DNA of 64,000 bases from Lepidonotus clava (GCA_936440205.1 OW387143.1:35898074-35962073); one strand, 5' to 3'; shown: positions 50,901 to 56,800, numbered from the stretch's first letter. The notes: a model not told the origin generated them from the letters alone. Numbers and translations are program-made.

Positions 50901-51316
50901 CTCCCTGCTGAGGGTCAGGTTGAGGCTGGTGATGAGTTCAATGTTGTTCTGTTTGGTCACCTTCTGAATCATGTCGGTAGTGATGTACCGCACGCCGGAA
51001 GCCGGCACACCTGCTCAGAAAATAAACCATGTATTGAACCTCTGTTACTATTAATGTACATCGTAGTAATGCGTTTATATATTCTAAAGAGGACATCTAT
51101 TATTTGGACGGCGTTTTTCGATAAAAAAAAAAATTTAAATCATCTGACTGTTACTGAATGAATTATGCATGTGTTATACTGTTACTAATAGTATGTATCT
51201 TTGCAATGCTACTTATGGAGTTTTATTTCATGGTTATCGAGAGTTTATAAATTATCAATAGGTCAATATTATAAGTTTTGATTAAATATGTACTTACCCT
51301 TTTCTCTAGCCTGCAT
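5179..51316 (-). CDS. CNTRL: Centriolin (CNTRL), complete coding region, 50 core coding exons
   Basis: Centriolin is a large centrosomal protein of the mother centriole (subdistal appendages) that moves to the midbody and is needed late in cytokinesis (family knowledge). Joining 50 exons, each between AG and GT (one GC donor), gives one open frame of about 2,563 residues; I recall the human protein as about 2,325. Landmarks shared with human centriolin include GVRYIT, LRELNLSYNAIS, ELTRACEKHYELEQELAFYK, DESPYIGK, CNVPQHHSL, RRRAELREADQLIAEAEADL and DAEELEKRA. The ATG at 51314-51316 is chosen because an in-frame TAG lies shortly upstream in the same exon. The stop is TAG at 5179-5181. Exon coordinates are in the block entries below. 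The order is leucine-rich repeats, coiled coil, Pro/Tyr-rich linker, coiled coil, repeat tail. Short extra exons could have been missed. Confidence 0.95.
5340..5720 (-). repeat. 33-bp coding minisatellite in CNTRL exon 51
   Basis: Roughly eleven units of about 33 bp are built on GGTGCATGCTGGGAAGGCTG (+ strand). Because the unit length is a multiple of three, copy-number change keeps the centriolin frame open. It also leaves other frames open, which explains the spurious + strand ORFs here. Confidence 0.88.
6844..16203 (-). CDS. CNTRL: CNTRL exons 41-50: C-terminal coiled-coil region
   Basis: Exons, in transcript order: 16015-16203, 14829-14882, 14099-14200, 12128-12197, 11537-11637, 10999-11082, 8835-9056, 7846-7974, 7400-7495, 6844-7062. 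They encode about residues 1896-2317. The sequence is heptad-rich, Glu/Lys/Gln/Leu coiled coil. The 8835-9056 exon (AHYARSNRLQDELNYLQADH) matches the human segment with DNHERARRLMKELNQMQYEY. The 7846-7974 exon (HIEGHLETLKENLHT) matches human ENLEGELESLKENL. Phases are 0 except at the junctions around 12128-12197 and 11537-11637, where a G plus CT completes an Ala codon. Exon 50 ends in a Pro-rich piece leading into the tail. The introns hold little beyond the repeats listed separately. Confidence 0.9.
7945..8300 (-). repeat. Duplicated 5' edge of CNTRL exon 48, with its acceptor, in intron 47
   Basis: Just upstream (- strand) of exon 48 (7846-7974), the acceptor and the first part of the exon recur. 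The + strand string TCTAACATACCGCCCGC is at about 7953 and again at about 8055, and a weaker TCTAACATACTGCCTG is at about 8174. The linking bases TTTTACTATACCAACTAATAG also recur. Units are about 100-120 bp. The copies bring extra AG acceptor-like sites into the intron. Confidence 0.8.
8415..8590. repeat. Short tandem repeat around AAATTCGACAGGGCGACAGG
   Basis: Five or so units of about 30-35 bp share AATTCGACAKGGYGACA followed by a T-rich spacer. The array is in CNTRL intron 47. A second small array at about 8756-8822 repeats TATTTGTTATGCTAATCCC three times and runs up to the exon 47 donor. Confidence 0.75.
9057..9847. other. CNTRL intron 46, first part: nothing recognised
   Basis: AT-rich intron sequence after exon 47 on the + strand map. 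I see no coding signal, RNA gene or clear repeat up to the dispersed element that begins at about 9848. Confidence 0.5.
9848..10513. mobile_element. Dispersed foldback element, copy 1 (non-coding)
   Basis: This 666-bp block is repeated at 40873-41407 with high identity. It starts ACAAGAAGCAAATGACTATC and ends AAGGGCTCAC plus A-rich sequence. Relative to copy 2 it has about 100 extra bases near 9937-10045. It contains an imperfect GC-rich palindrome (about 10235-10300) and a terminal stem-loop with arms GTGAGCCCTT (10458-10467) and AAGGGCTCAC (10499-10508). There is no ORF of note. It is probably a non-autonomous DNA element; the superfamily is not clear. Confidence 0.75.
10580..10990. repeat. 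Diverged repeat array with GGATAACC and TGTGCAG motifs
   Basis: The stretch next to CNTRL exon 46 is full of degenerate units combining GGATAACC, TTGTGCAG and CTTGTG at irregular spacing. It looks like an old minisatellite. No coding potential. Confidence 0.5.
12989..13192. mobile_element. Small inverted-repeat element (MITE), TA-flanked
   Basis: Terminal inverted repeats of about 25 bp begin AGGTTATATTACACTACGCG on the left (12991 on). On the right they end CCAACGCGTAGTGTAATAT followed by GGCCT (13167-13190), with two mismatches. TA lies outside both ends, as for Tc1/mariner-type elements. Inner arms (GGTATGC/ATACCAAAACGCAAAGC) also fold. There is no transposase. It lies in CNTRL intron 43. 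Confidence 0.7.
13465..14170 (-). repeat. Six-copy tandem array of the CNTRL exon 43 3' edge and donor
   Basis: Six units of about 124 bp start at about 13470, 13590, 13714, 13840, 13963 and 14086. Each contains (+ strand) TTAGTACCTGGAGCACCTCG, TGTGTGAGTA, TTACTGAG and CTACCTCAACC. The last unit (14086 on) is the true edge of exon 43 (14099-14200) with its donor. The others are copies lying downstream in intron 43 and keep the AG/GTACTA donor context. Confidence 0.9.
17433..24395 (-). CDS. CNTRL: CNTRL exons 29-40: conserved second coiled-coil region
   Basis: Exons, in transcript order: 24327-24395, 23805-23885, 23098-23255, 22539-22749, 21585-21856, 21117-21243, 20489-20653, 20013-20099, 19426-19602, 18486-18703, 17905-18062, 17433-17506. 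They encode about residues 1297-1895. The 22539-22749 exon gives DEIDCLEETLARRRAELREA, close to human DEIECIEKTLLKRRSELREA, the best-conserved block of the gene. The 21585-21856 exon gives DAEELEKRAHDTGVGLL. That exon must end at ...TCTGG with a GC donor (GCAAGTG), because the nearby GT donor would put exon 34 out of frame. For its acceptor I chose the AG at 21857-21858 over an in-frame alternative 6 bases downstream because of the better pyrimidine tract. Confidence 0.93.
22765..23060. repeat. Two-copy tandem duplication in CNTRL intron 31
   Basis: About 150 bp is present twice. Landmarks are TTATTTGGTTCG, TAGCCAATA, CCCAAGTTTTACAGAGGAGG (CCCAGTTTTATAGAGGAGG in the first copy) and CAATGGCAGG, at 22778-22920 and 22923-23060. 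The copies differ by point changes and small indels. No exon sequence is included. Confidence 0.75.
24857..27288 (-). CDS. CNTRL: CNTRL exons 25-28: Pro/Tyr-rich linker between the coiled coils
   Basis: Exons, in transcript order: 27114-27288, 25934-26134, 25382-25525, 24857-24945 (about residues 1094-1296). The first has repeated PYQTGP motifs. The second opens with a run of prolines and holds HQPGMVYAPVG, matching human QGMALYAPPPP and TPGTVVYGPPP. The last carries VCNVPQHHSL, the counterpart of human LHCNVPEHHNLE where the coiled coil resumes. Introns are in phase 1 throughout, so single exons could be skipped without losing frame. This segment is probably disordered and may bind SH3, WW or profilin-type partners (inference). 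Confidence 0.92.
25080..25135. repeat. Near-perfect hairpin in CNTRL intron 27
   Basis: Arms ATCATAGAACTGTA and TACAGTTCTATGAT flank a six-base loop, with further partly matching TTAGAT/ATCTAA bases outside. It is a short isolated palindrome with no evidence of a gene. Confidence 0.6.
27616..36970 (-). CDS. CNTRL: CNTRL exons 18-24: end of the first coiled-coil region
   Basis: Exons, in transcript order: 36887-36970, 36379-36456, 32705-32944, 30294-30398, 29839-29986, 28641-28748, 27616-27746 (about residues 796-1093). Most is coiled coil (DEIDGLHDVLRNKDRVLRRE, QKEIDALQDVLEDQRGEIVK), similar to human NETMERQRTEIARLQNVLD. Exon 20 has an acidic Ser/Thr-rich patch (ESEAETEST) followed by DGMTPEEQELFDELQAEIEE. 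Exon 24 (HSLGSPHNRHQIQ) begins the move into the Pro-rich linker. The introns here are long: about 3.4 kb between 36379 and 32944, and about 4.7 kb from 41698 back to 36970, the latter holding a large ORF. Confidence 0.9.
27880..28682 (-). repeat. Thirteen-copy minisatellite of the CNTRL exon 23 3' edge and donor
   Basis: Units of about 64 bp repeat GGTGGGCGTGAAGTCGGTCC, ATGAGTCGGGTCAGTTATAA and AGTATCAGTAACGTACCTG on the + strand. The unit farthest right (about 28641-28682) is the real end of exon 23 with its CAG/GTACGT donor. Twelve more copies extend into intron 23. Units alternate between TCGGTCCATGAG and TCAGTCCAAGAG types around 28136-28390, a sign of two-unit duplication. The leftmost copy, at about 27880, is the most diverged. 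Confidence 0.92.
31801..31827 (-). CDS. CNTRL: Candidate CNTRL microexon (27 nt, SSSSSVESK)
   Basis: On the - strand, a strong acceptor (TGTTTCTCACAG) and donor (GTAAGACTTG) enclose 27 bases coding SSSSSVESK in phase 0. The neighbouring exons 20 and 21 also meet in phase 0, so inclusion adds nine residues without disturbing the frame. It is a Ser-rich insert next to coiled coil. There is no human counterpart that I recall. RNA is needed to confirm it. Confidence 0.5.
33797..33814 (-). CDS. CNTRL: Candidate CNTRL microexon (18 nt, KPRRGK)
   Basis: Between exons 19 and 20, an acceptor (GTTTCCCTTCAG) and a donor (GTATGTGTC) enclose 18 bases coding KPRRGK in phase 0, matching the phase of its neighbours. 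The six residues are strongly basic. The splice signals are good, but the size makes a chance match possible. Confidence 0.45.
34190..34490. repeat. Tandem duplication with ATTTTGATGGTAGGT and TGACACTATAGTGACAATT
   Basis: The block near 34200-34300 recurs near 34372-34480. The copies share GATGGTAGGT, GACACTATAGTGACAATT, AACAAATAA and TTGACAGTGT in the same order. It is intron sequence; GACACTATAGTGTC-like bases make a small palindrome in each copy. Confidence 0.65.
34762..34920 (-). other. Candidate alternative first exon inside CNTRL intron 19
   Basis: On the - strand a strong donor (ATACAG/GTAGGTAGGT) ends at 34762. Upstream lies GC-richer, CpG-containing sequence up to about 35200, with an ATGGCC in good context (about 34902) whose frame closes after 23 codons. 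This looks like an internal promoter or untranslated first exon that could make a short CNTRL transcript, but no acceptor is evident. Speculative. Confidence 0.3.
35395..35790. repeat. Four-copy array of GCGTTACAGGCATAACGC hairpins
   Basis: The palindromic motif GCGTTACAGGCATAACGC occurs at about 35398, 35605 (last bases GTGC) and 35677. A diverged form ending TTTCAGGCATAACGCG is at about 35753. Three copies are followed by GGGACATGGTCACC about 20-35 bases on. The spacing is irregular and partly filled by ATAGCATTG units. It is CpG-rich compared with its surroundings. Not coding. Confidence 0.75.
37571..39925 (-). CDS. Nested single-exon ORF, 784 codons, function unknown
   Basis: An uninterrupted ORF on the CNTRL strand sits wholly inside CNTRL intron 17 (36971-41697). 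The ATG at 39923-39925 is the first in frame after an upstream TAA. The longer reading that starts at 39949 begins with TTG. The protein is hydrophilic and rich in S, N, R, K, Q and G, with no signal peptide or membrane segment. The N-terminal part looks more ordered (IGWYKPFDSYQV, SQPWTFVNYHEEANGRYGWI, KRSFTLIYRPPH). The middle has loose GQ/QTR/GQSKGQ repeats. The C-terminus (HLEHYPYPWTELERPKALGI) looks compact again. I recognise no family. Exons 17 and 18 of CNTRL join in phase 0 without it, so it is more likely a nested gene than an exon. An alternative is that CCG/GTGCGT near its end serves as a weak donor to exon 18. A 2.3-kb open frame in AT-rich DNA is very unlikely by chance. Confidence 0.7.
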   Translation of the reverse strand: MSRESSNANRSAHTGDLSPGHIGWYKPFDSYQVNASNFSTRVRNPPKSCVDLIVNDDDDTKKDRGESQPWTFVNYHEEANGRYGWIKKHRSGELTSSSQDRETGLVIRTQGAKEFVSDYGHPKRSFTLIYRPPHGRSANTHNHRDRNEKDSRRDARKSSERSFKKNYVVEPPSEKNIERRNGQNINPSVKPNNHQGQSKQLRGRIRPDVRGQTRSGNVRNEDTGKYQTKVGKGSQIRSHPAKGQPVGQIKCDQVTTSNQTRRHVRGQSKGQSTGQPSDQVKYQRDGNIKSLPTSSSERFTYQPSLCSSSHGELKLEDLTVNLRPTKIGSSDQCVRTSQFEPNPRKNPDCFARDSKLDVAFTNVISRTDNDSYKTRGMPVTLCDKVTENNSTKKTQNENSCHADSFEPNGLRESNKAKLTSVSWVSDQSTVSGASEPGIECKVLVDPLVSIQSKGADKPSERLSLRPEQLNSWSALSEAGREVCIILSRKMSRESLNQRHDDSVFLSTSRIEDVLSDSGDQDVDRDEGHRSGSVTLYAPTPRRAQGPRQSVELKRSNGKLKKANLFQGDVGKMDYRSKKDRPWIAKRTGSVSQPSQVSTIGANSAFNRNKAPETNSERNHSKFEKQVPQRKLSNIISVNNSSRESLNSARSSRRENGRQRVRKINDTKSEKFVWPEPYTNETTGPELLNQIQNVKNGRNSALERTPNKITGESESPHMKRNQSRFQDQKLFWRRFSNIWKVPKEGLSSRRHLEHYPYPWTELERPKALGILPMKPPVRTCINLLY
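40300..40872. other. CNTRL intron 17, distal part: nothing recognised
   Basis: AT-rich sequence upstream of the nested ORF. It could hold that gene's promoter, but I see no clear TATA or CCAAT arrangement. It ends in an A-run at about 40857-40868 that abuts dispersed element copy 2. Confidence 0.4.
40873..41407. mobile_element. Dispersed foldback element, copy 2, with a perfect 65-bp palindrome
   Basis: This is the second copy of the 9848-10513 element, in the same orientation, 535 bp long. Its centre is a perfect palindrome at 41125-41189, with arms of 31 bp that start CTGCACCCTCCCCCACCCCC and a 3-base loop. The right end carries a stem-loop with arms GTGAGCCCTT (41350-41359) and AAGGGCTCAC (41391-41400). 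The arms are better preserved than in copy 1, so this copy is either younger or closer to the parent. Confidence 0.75.
41698..48577 (-). CDS. CNTRL: CNTRL exons 7-17: first coiled-coil region
   Basis: Exons, in transcript order: 48384-48577, 47723-47851, 47180-47378, 46666-46832, 45717-45854, 45105-45258, 44539-44759, 43965-44150, 43257-43391, 42347-42475, 41698-41823 (about residues 203-795). The sequence is almost wholly heptad-like. Matches to human centriolin include ELTRACEKHYELEQELAFYK, DGAYDESPYIGKGRFRKNQL, LTNQVYAALQRKLEEMLATI and IREELEGIVNGLQDYL (human DLEGVISGLQEYL). Every junction keeps the frame. In centriolin this region is thought to give dimerisation and centrosome targeting (family knowledge). 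Confidence 0.94.
46191..46438. mobile_element. Possible small inverted-repeat element with TGTCCGAC repeats
   Basis: Left end TGTCCCAAAAAACGCCGGAC and right end GTCCGCCGTTTCAGAAAGTT plus TTTGGGATA are partly complementary. Inside are several GTCGGACA/TGTCCGAC motifs, including GTCGGACATTATGTCCGAC (about 46242-46260). There is no ORF. The ends do not pair perfectly, so the element is old or the call is wrong. Confidence 0.45.
49068..51010 (-). CDS. CNTRL: CNTRL exons 3-6: leucine-rich repeat domain
   Basis: Exons, in transcript order: 50883-51010, 50202-50369, 49738-49842, 49068-49254 (about residues 7-202). Exon 3 gives GVRYITTDMIQKVTKQNNIE, as in human GVRYITEALIKKLTKQDNLA. Exons 4-6 give SDS22-type leucine-rich repeats: LQTLNLSCNMIEKIEKLDKL, LRELNLSYNAISRIEGIDML, LNLTGNMIEHIPVWL, LRPLRDLSQLSVAENPVCQL. 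They end with the cap LFLIFHLRTVETLDGQPI. This is the N-terminal fold that defines centriolin among long coiled-coil proteins. The exon 6 donor (GTTTGTAA) is weak. Confidence 0.96.
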
Positions 51317-51421
51317 TTTGATGATTTTAGACTACAAGGTTTATAAAGAGGTGTCTCATAAAGCTTTAGAGTGACTCCGTCTGTTGACACCCAGTGCTCA
51401 TGTTGATATTCTATCAATGTT
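51298..51421 (-). CDS. CNTRL: CNTRL exon 2 with the start codon
   Basis: The acceptor (CCTTTATAG) and donor (AAGG/GTAAGT) bound a 124-nt exon. Its last 19 nt are coding: MQAREK plus one base of a Gly codon, which leads into exon 3 as VPASGVRYIT. A TAG lies in frame upstream in the same exon, so this is the first possible ATG here. The protein therefore lacks about 80 residues that precede GVRYIT in human centriolin. Confidence 0.8.
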
Positions 51422-53039
51422 CTATAAAGGAGAAACAAAACTGCTGTAAGTAAACGAGTGAGTGACCAAGATATTCAATTGGGGAAAAATATGTCACAAC
51501 CGAGGCAGCAGTATCAATATATGAACAGACTTGTTTGATAAAATTCCTGTGTTACTACTGCCATGTGAAGAATTGTGATGTGTATTTGTTTTGTTCTATA
51601 TTTTCATATACATACATGTCTGTAAAAAAACAAATAAAAAAGATATCACAGAAGTTAGATAGTTTACCAGGGCTCATGGAATTTTAAAATGGACTGTGCA
51701 TCGGGAGTGTCCTGCACCATAAAACAGGGGTCCCATTGCCTCAACCTTGATATTAAAGTATGATTTCTAGGGCGTCCACAGGACACCCTGGGGTCCTGTT
51801 TGGGTGTCCTGTGCCTTTAGGGGGGTGGACAAGACATCCAGGACGCTGGATTTGGTGAACCCTGTTTACTACCTAACTTCTTCAGTAATACATGTAGCTA
51901 CAATGGGAAATACAACACTTTCTGCAACAGAGTCATAACGTCTAAGTCGTGAAAATAGTAATTCTAGAAAAGCCCTGACCTCCGTGATACTATGGTCTGG
52001 GCAACGATTCTACAAAGGTATATTATTTTTGGTCTGGGTGAGCTCCTATGCAGCCCTATGCTCTCCACACAACCATTTTTGTTGAGTAGACTTTTCTCAG
52101 AATATATACTCTTATTTCTTGGCTAGTAACTCCACACAGACTATCTCTGATATCTTTGCTACTAAATTTGGTATGTTTTGATGAATATTCTCCTCCAAAT
52201 ATTTAGGATTCAGGAGTTTGCTTAGGCTGATTGCAGTGAAAAACCTGAACCTGTCCCCCCATGACAGTCTGCTAGTACTGGTAGTCATCCTAAGCACAAG
52301 TGTGTGATGGATACCAGCTACCATCATTTACATGATATTTACATGATTTATGACTTTTTGAATTTTCTAAACATATTTTGCATGTCACTTGTGGCCATTT
52401 ATCATCTGAACTTATTTTATATTTTTTCCCCTTTGTTCCCATTAAAAATTATCATATTCATTAGCAATGTCACATGGGAGGATGCTCATATTTTGAAAAC
52501 TTGTGCCGTCTTTGTCAGATTCTACTCCCATTTCTTTATCAAAATACTTGTGCCTGACAAACAACTTTGGTATTGAATGATAGAAAAAAATATACTGAAT
52601 CTAAACATACCACTTTTATTTTTATCATAATGTTATTAACAGTGCTACGTTTTTAAGACAGGTAGAAGGACCAGATATTTCAAGTTTTTCAGTCCTTTCT
52701 TGCCCTGCAGACCTATTTTTTTATAGTGGTAGGATCATATGGCTATTCAAGGAAGAGGGACCAGTGCTCTAGATATTAACTCTGCAAGGTTTATTGGCCA
52801 CATGACAAAGAGTGGCTGCAGAGCAGCTCCTTTTAATTTTATGGTAACCCAGAATGTGCAGAATGTGCGCACTGTGTCTGTGATCACACAGATCAGTGTG
52901 CACAGTGTACACAGTGTACTTAACTTATTAACTGTGCACACACAGCAACACAGTTGTAAAAAGGCTCAACAGAAGGACAGTTCTGTTACATTATCAATGA
53001 GTTCTCTCTGACTGTACGTAGCATCGTGGAATACGTTAG
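51422..53039. other. CNTRL intron 1, near part
   Basis: No coding signal. It contains a short palindrome at about 51778-51813 (ACAGGACACCC ... GGGTGTCCTGT) and a low-complexity GTGCACAGTGTACACAGTGT patch at about 52857-52940. Otherwise nothing is recognised. Confidence 0.5.
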
Positions 53040-54107
53040 TTAAGGATAGACAACACCTCTCGGGGGCTAATTTGCGGGACTCCCTTTCCAAATGCATAAA
53101 TTTTCTTAATGCCATGGCATAACTATGTGTCCTATATGATTAAATAGGCATTTGACAAAGCTATATGGCCATATGAAAAATGTTACAATGTTTATACGCA
53201 TACATGAGGGACTGTCCAGGAAAATCGAAAATGTCATTTTCAACTTTTATTTTTTGAACAAGGATATCTCACCTAATATTGCATGTAGGGACTTAAAATT
53301 TTCACAGCATATAGAAAACATTTGTCCTGAGGGAAGCGTGTCTCAGATTTCTGATTTAGGCCCTAGTTTTCATTTTATAAAATCTAGAAAATAATGTTGA
53401 AAAAAATCACAAAAAGTTATCCGTTTTTTGACATAAAACAAAAACTAGGACCTAAAAAGAAAATCTGAGACACGCATCCCTCTGTATGAATGTTATCTAC
53501 ATTCTGTGGAAATTTCAGGTCCCTACTTTTATTTGTAAGCAAGATATCCATGTTCAAAAAATAAAAGTGAAAAAATCAGTTTTTCATCTATGATGTTTTG
53601 AATCCTGAAAGGATAACAATGTAGTTTTTATCAAAAGAGAGAGAAAAATGTGGTCCATCGTTTGGTATACGGAGTAAACGGGTTAGCGGTATCCTCGCGA
53701 TTTCCGTCATCGCGCGGTGAAACTTTGGGCTCTGTATGTTGGCTATTTAGCATTGGCGCCTATGGGGAAAATCGGAATTTTCGCAATAGTGCGGAAAATT
53801 GACCTTTTGGGAAAATTCGAAGGGTTGTATCGCATTCCTGGCATCAATTCTAAACTTTTTCTCATTTACTGTATGAAGATTGGAGCCAGATTTAAAAAGT
53901 TATCGCGAAATAACATGTTTTCCTCCATAGGATCCTATGTTAAACATCCACCCAAGCTCCGTTCGCGATTTCCGCGAAAATTCGCCGCGCGATGTCCTTT
54001 TTTGAGACCCGCATCTTCCGTATATAACATATTGATGTACTCCTATTACAGGAGACACAGCCCTCGTTACCGCAAAATGCACCCCAAGAGGTGTTGTCTA
54101 TCCTTAA
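53040..54107. mobile_element. TTAA-flanked inverted-repeat element, about 1.07 kb, non-autonomous
   Basis: The termini GGATAGACAACACCTCT (53044 on) and its complement (ending 54103) are perfect inverted repeats over the first 17 bases. They continue with mismatches to about 38. TTAA sits outside both ends (53040-53043 and 54104-54107). The TTAA target site is typical of piggyBac-type elements (family knowledge); a TA target cannot be excluded. No transposase ORF. The element contains another foldback at 53236-53574 and a second inverted pair around CGCGATTTCCG. It lies in CNTRL intron 1. Confidence 0.65.
53236..53574. repeat. Foldback repeat, copy A
   Basis: Two arms of about 140-150 bp face each other. 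The left has TTTTATTTTTTGAACAAGGA, GTAGGGACTT, GCGTGTCTCAGATTT and TTTAGGCCCTAGTTTT. The right arm has the complements of all of these in reverse order. A related, more diverged foldback is at 61768-62110, so this is a repeat family. It lies inside the TTAA-flanked element. Confidence 0.7.
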
Positions 54108-54491
54108 GTCTTAACAGCCTCTCTGACTCTGACATTAAAAAGTTGGCGCTTGCTAAGTTATTAGTAATGCTAGTACATATCAAGGGTTACTTGTTTTAAA
54201 TACGTTGTACTTTGGTAAAATTATTAGTACTGCCCATGGCAAGTTATACGAATGACTGAGGCGTGGAACAGAGTATCAATCTAGGCCTAATCTGATGGAT
54301 CAACAAATCGTCAGTCACTCACAACAAACTTTGTTACAAAGCATGTCTGAACTTGTGAAGTGGCTAATCTGTCAGACAGTTTTCGGGGATTTAACTGATC
54401 ATATTGAGTAACTAGATATATTTACAGCATGAAACATGTCCTAGATCTTCTACGTTACTAAAAGAAACTATCATCTACTTTGTCAACTTAC

Positions 54492-54600
54492 CAAATACTT
54501 TGGAAATGCCAATTAACGTGCATTAAATCCGTCTATTTTGAACGTTCCCTCCATCCCGCCACCATGTTGTTTACGGATGGGCTGAAGGCTAACTCGCCCT
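54492..54600 (-). other. CNTRL: CNTRL exon 1, untranslated (5' limit approximate)
   Basis: A strong donor (GTAAGTTGAC on the - strand, 54491 down to 54482) ends this exon. The region just upstream has a CCAAT box in the right orientation. No ATG here can read into exon 2, so it is taken as 5' UTR. The transcription start is estimated, not seen. Confidence 0.55.
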
Positions 54601-54735
54601 CTGATTGGTCAATTTACATTTTGTGATAGACAGTCTCCGAGCAGATATTTAGAGTCCAATCGCTATAAAATCCAACTAAACATCTGGTCGGAGAATGAAG
54701 GCGCGAAACCTTCACTTCCAACATGGCGCTACAGG
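54600..54735. promoter_or_regulatory. Probable bidirectional promoter between CNTRL and UBL5
   Basis: ATTGG at 54604-54608 is a CCAAT box for the - strand (GACCAATCAG). CCAAT at 54656-54660 and TATAAAA at 54664-54670 point along the + strand. The + strand start would be near 54695, just before ATGGCGCTACAG (54725 on), whose frame closes after 11 codons. CNTRL exon 1 lies immediately to the left. The arrangement fits a shared head-to-head promoter (inference). Confidence 0.5.
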
Positions 54736-55299
54736 TTCTGAGACGGATGTGTCGATGAACTGCCTAACCCTAGGTTTAATTGTGTGCCATCACGATATTC
54801 CTGTTGTTTTTTTGGACTCACTTTCAGCAGGAGTTGTTGGCTCAGAAATCTAAAAACAGTGAGTCCCGTGGCGTCAGTTGGAAGGGTTGGTTTGTCGGTT
54901 TTGTGCTGTTGTTTTTCTGACCGTATCCTCGGGAGGGGCGGCCGACTGACTTCTGTCTGAGGTTCGCCCTTGGCTGAGTTAGCTTTCACTCCAAACGGGG
55001 AAGATTGGTTAAGAAAGACAACGGGCACACACAACAATTATGGACTTGTTTCAAGATGGCAATGTCTCAGTTATGGACATTTGCCCAGAAGCAGTCGTAC
55101 ACTTTTTAAGTTTTATGTATTTTTCTTGACAACCCTGGGGCTGGGGCGTAGACGCCGAGATCTGGACCCACCTGACCTTTTTCAAGTTGACATCAAAGCA
55201 AGATAAGAGAAAGAAGGTCAACTAACTTCTGCAAATTCTAAGAAGAAAATAAAGAAAACTGTTATTTTGTTGTTTCTTTTGGCGCCATCTATCGTCAAT

Positions 55300-55417
55300 T
55301 TACATTTGATTTCGCCGTGAGCCGACAGGTGGCAGTGTGAACTCTACATCCGCAAGATTTTGCGAACACAAAACGTAAAACACGAGAAGAGTATCTGCAA
55401 ACACACCTGCGAGCTGG
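55300..55417 (+). other. UBL5: Candidate 5' untranslated exon of UBL5
   Basis: GAGCTGG/GTATGC at 55417/55418 is the best + strand donor I see between the promoter and the coding exon. The 5' UTR could instead begin at the TATA box near 54.66 kb and be spliced elsewhere. The acceptor before the coding exon (TTCTTTGTAG, ending 57434) is clear, so at least one upstream untranslated exon must exist. Confidence 0.3.
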
Positions 55418-56680
55418 GTATGCTTAGTTTTCTTTAATAACTTACTGAAGCAGTTCCATTGATCATAATCTTTGATATATTTTTTGAGTTTATAGGTGTG
55501 AGAAGTTCAGATCGCAAATCTTGTTTCTAAGATGTGTGCATTTCACTTATTATCGCCCCGTTCTCATTGTGATACGAGTTGTAAGTCAGTTCAGTATTTT
55601 TAATCTAGATCTATAACTCCGAATAGTTACTGGAGAACTCGGTCCGCAGGAGAACTCGGGCCGCTGGAGAACTCGGCCCGTTTTTGTAAGAATGCTTTGT
55701 AAACCATTCCAATGTGAAAACAGGTTTCAACGCTTAACCTGACTGAAACGCACATTCTCTTGGTCCATGCAACGTCATTCTACTTCCGGTATGCCTCACA
55801 TTTCTAACAAAAATAGTTGTAATATATTAAAAACATATTTCACTGTGAAATCATGCCATTTGAAAGGAGTAAATAAAAGCCTCGTAGAGGCGATAATAGG
55901 GGAAGATGCCTCAGAAACCAAAAACGGAAGTGTGGAATCGGCCATTGCGGACCATGAGAATGCACCGCGTTTTTCATACTGCATTGCCAGCTCCGATTCC
56001 GTCCGAATCATCACTGCATGGGTCAGTTTCTGGGATGGTAATGGCGGCCGGTTGTTATGATGAAATGACAGGTTGGGTTCCCTATAATGACATAAGATGA
56101 CCATGTAGCCACCATTATACAAAGCATCATTTGCCAAAATTCAAGCATTCTGCATTGTAGTTATGAGATGACACTGTCAGGATGACAAAGAAAGACTTTG
56201 ACAGATTTTCGAATTGAGAAAGTAGATCCGGCAGCAACGATCTTTTTCAAAACAATGGATATGAAAATATGAGAATTTCTACAAAACTATGACCTGTTAT
56301 TTCATAAAATCTTCTAAACATAAGTTCTGACCGAACACTTAAGTATGCATGACCAGTTTGAAGCTGTTACAACCAAAGAATCTGGGAACTATGTTTTGGC
56401 GGCGGGTTATGAACCGAAAGGAGTGCGCGTAGGAAGTGCCCCGAAGATCGCGGGGCTGTGGGGCCAACCCTTAGAGAGGTGAGTCGAGGGAGGGAAACGG
56501 ACGCGAACCGCCGCTCTGGTAGAGAATGCGCGTTTTTTTGTTGTTGTTTTTTTTCATCAAAACGTAAATCATTGATTAAATGTCATAATTATGATAATTA
56601 TGCTAACTGGATTTAAAGTAGCTTAACTTAACCCGACACTCTGTATCTTTACTTAATTAGTTACTAATTAAGTAGGCTTA

Positions 56681-56725
56681 TTCATAGGTGATAGGCTGCT
56701 AATTTAGTAGCCTATCACCTATGAA
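56681..56725. repeat. 45-bp near-perfect palindrome
   Basis: Arms TTCATAGGTGATAGGCT and AGCCTATCACCTATGAA are perfect over 17 bp, and the pairing goes on inward with one mismatch. It would form a cruciform or a strong RNA hairpin. It lies in UBL5 intron 1. Confidence 0.85.
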
Positions 56726-56800
56726 CACTTGTGCAAATATATCGACTTTTGTAAACCAACCTTTGCTTTGTATTGATGAGGACAAAAATAAAAAATTGTT

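Noticed and set aside
53717-54199. 160-codon + strand ORF
   Set aside because: It lies across the end of a TTAA-flanked repeat, matches no family and contains inverted-repeat sequence.
54725-54760. ATGGCGCTACAG as the start of a separate + strand gene
   Set aside because: The frame closes after 11 codons and no good donor follows. It may be an upstream ORF of a UBL5 leader.
55767-56137. Overlapping ORFs of about 100 codons on both strands
   Set aside because: No family signal, mutual overlap, and location inside a repeat-rich UBL5 intron.
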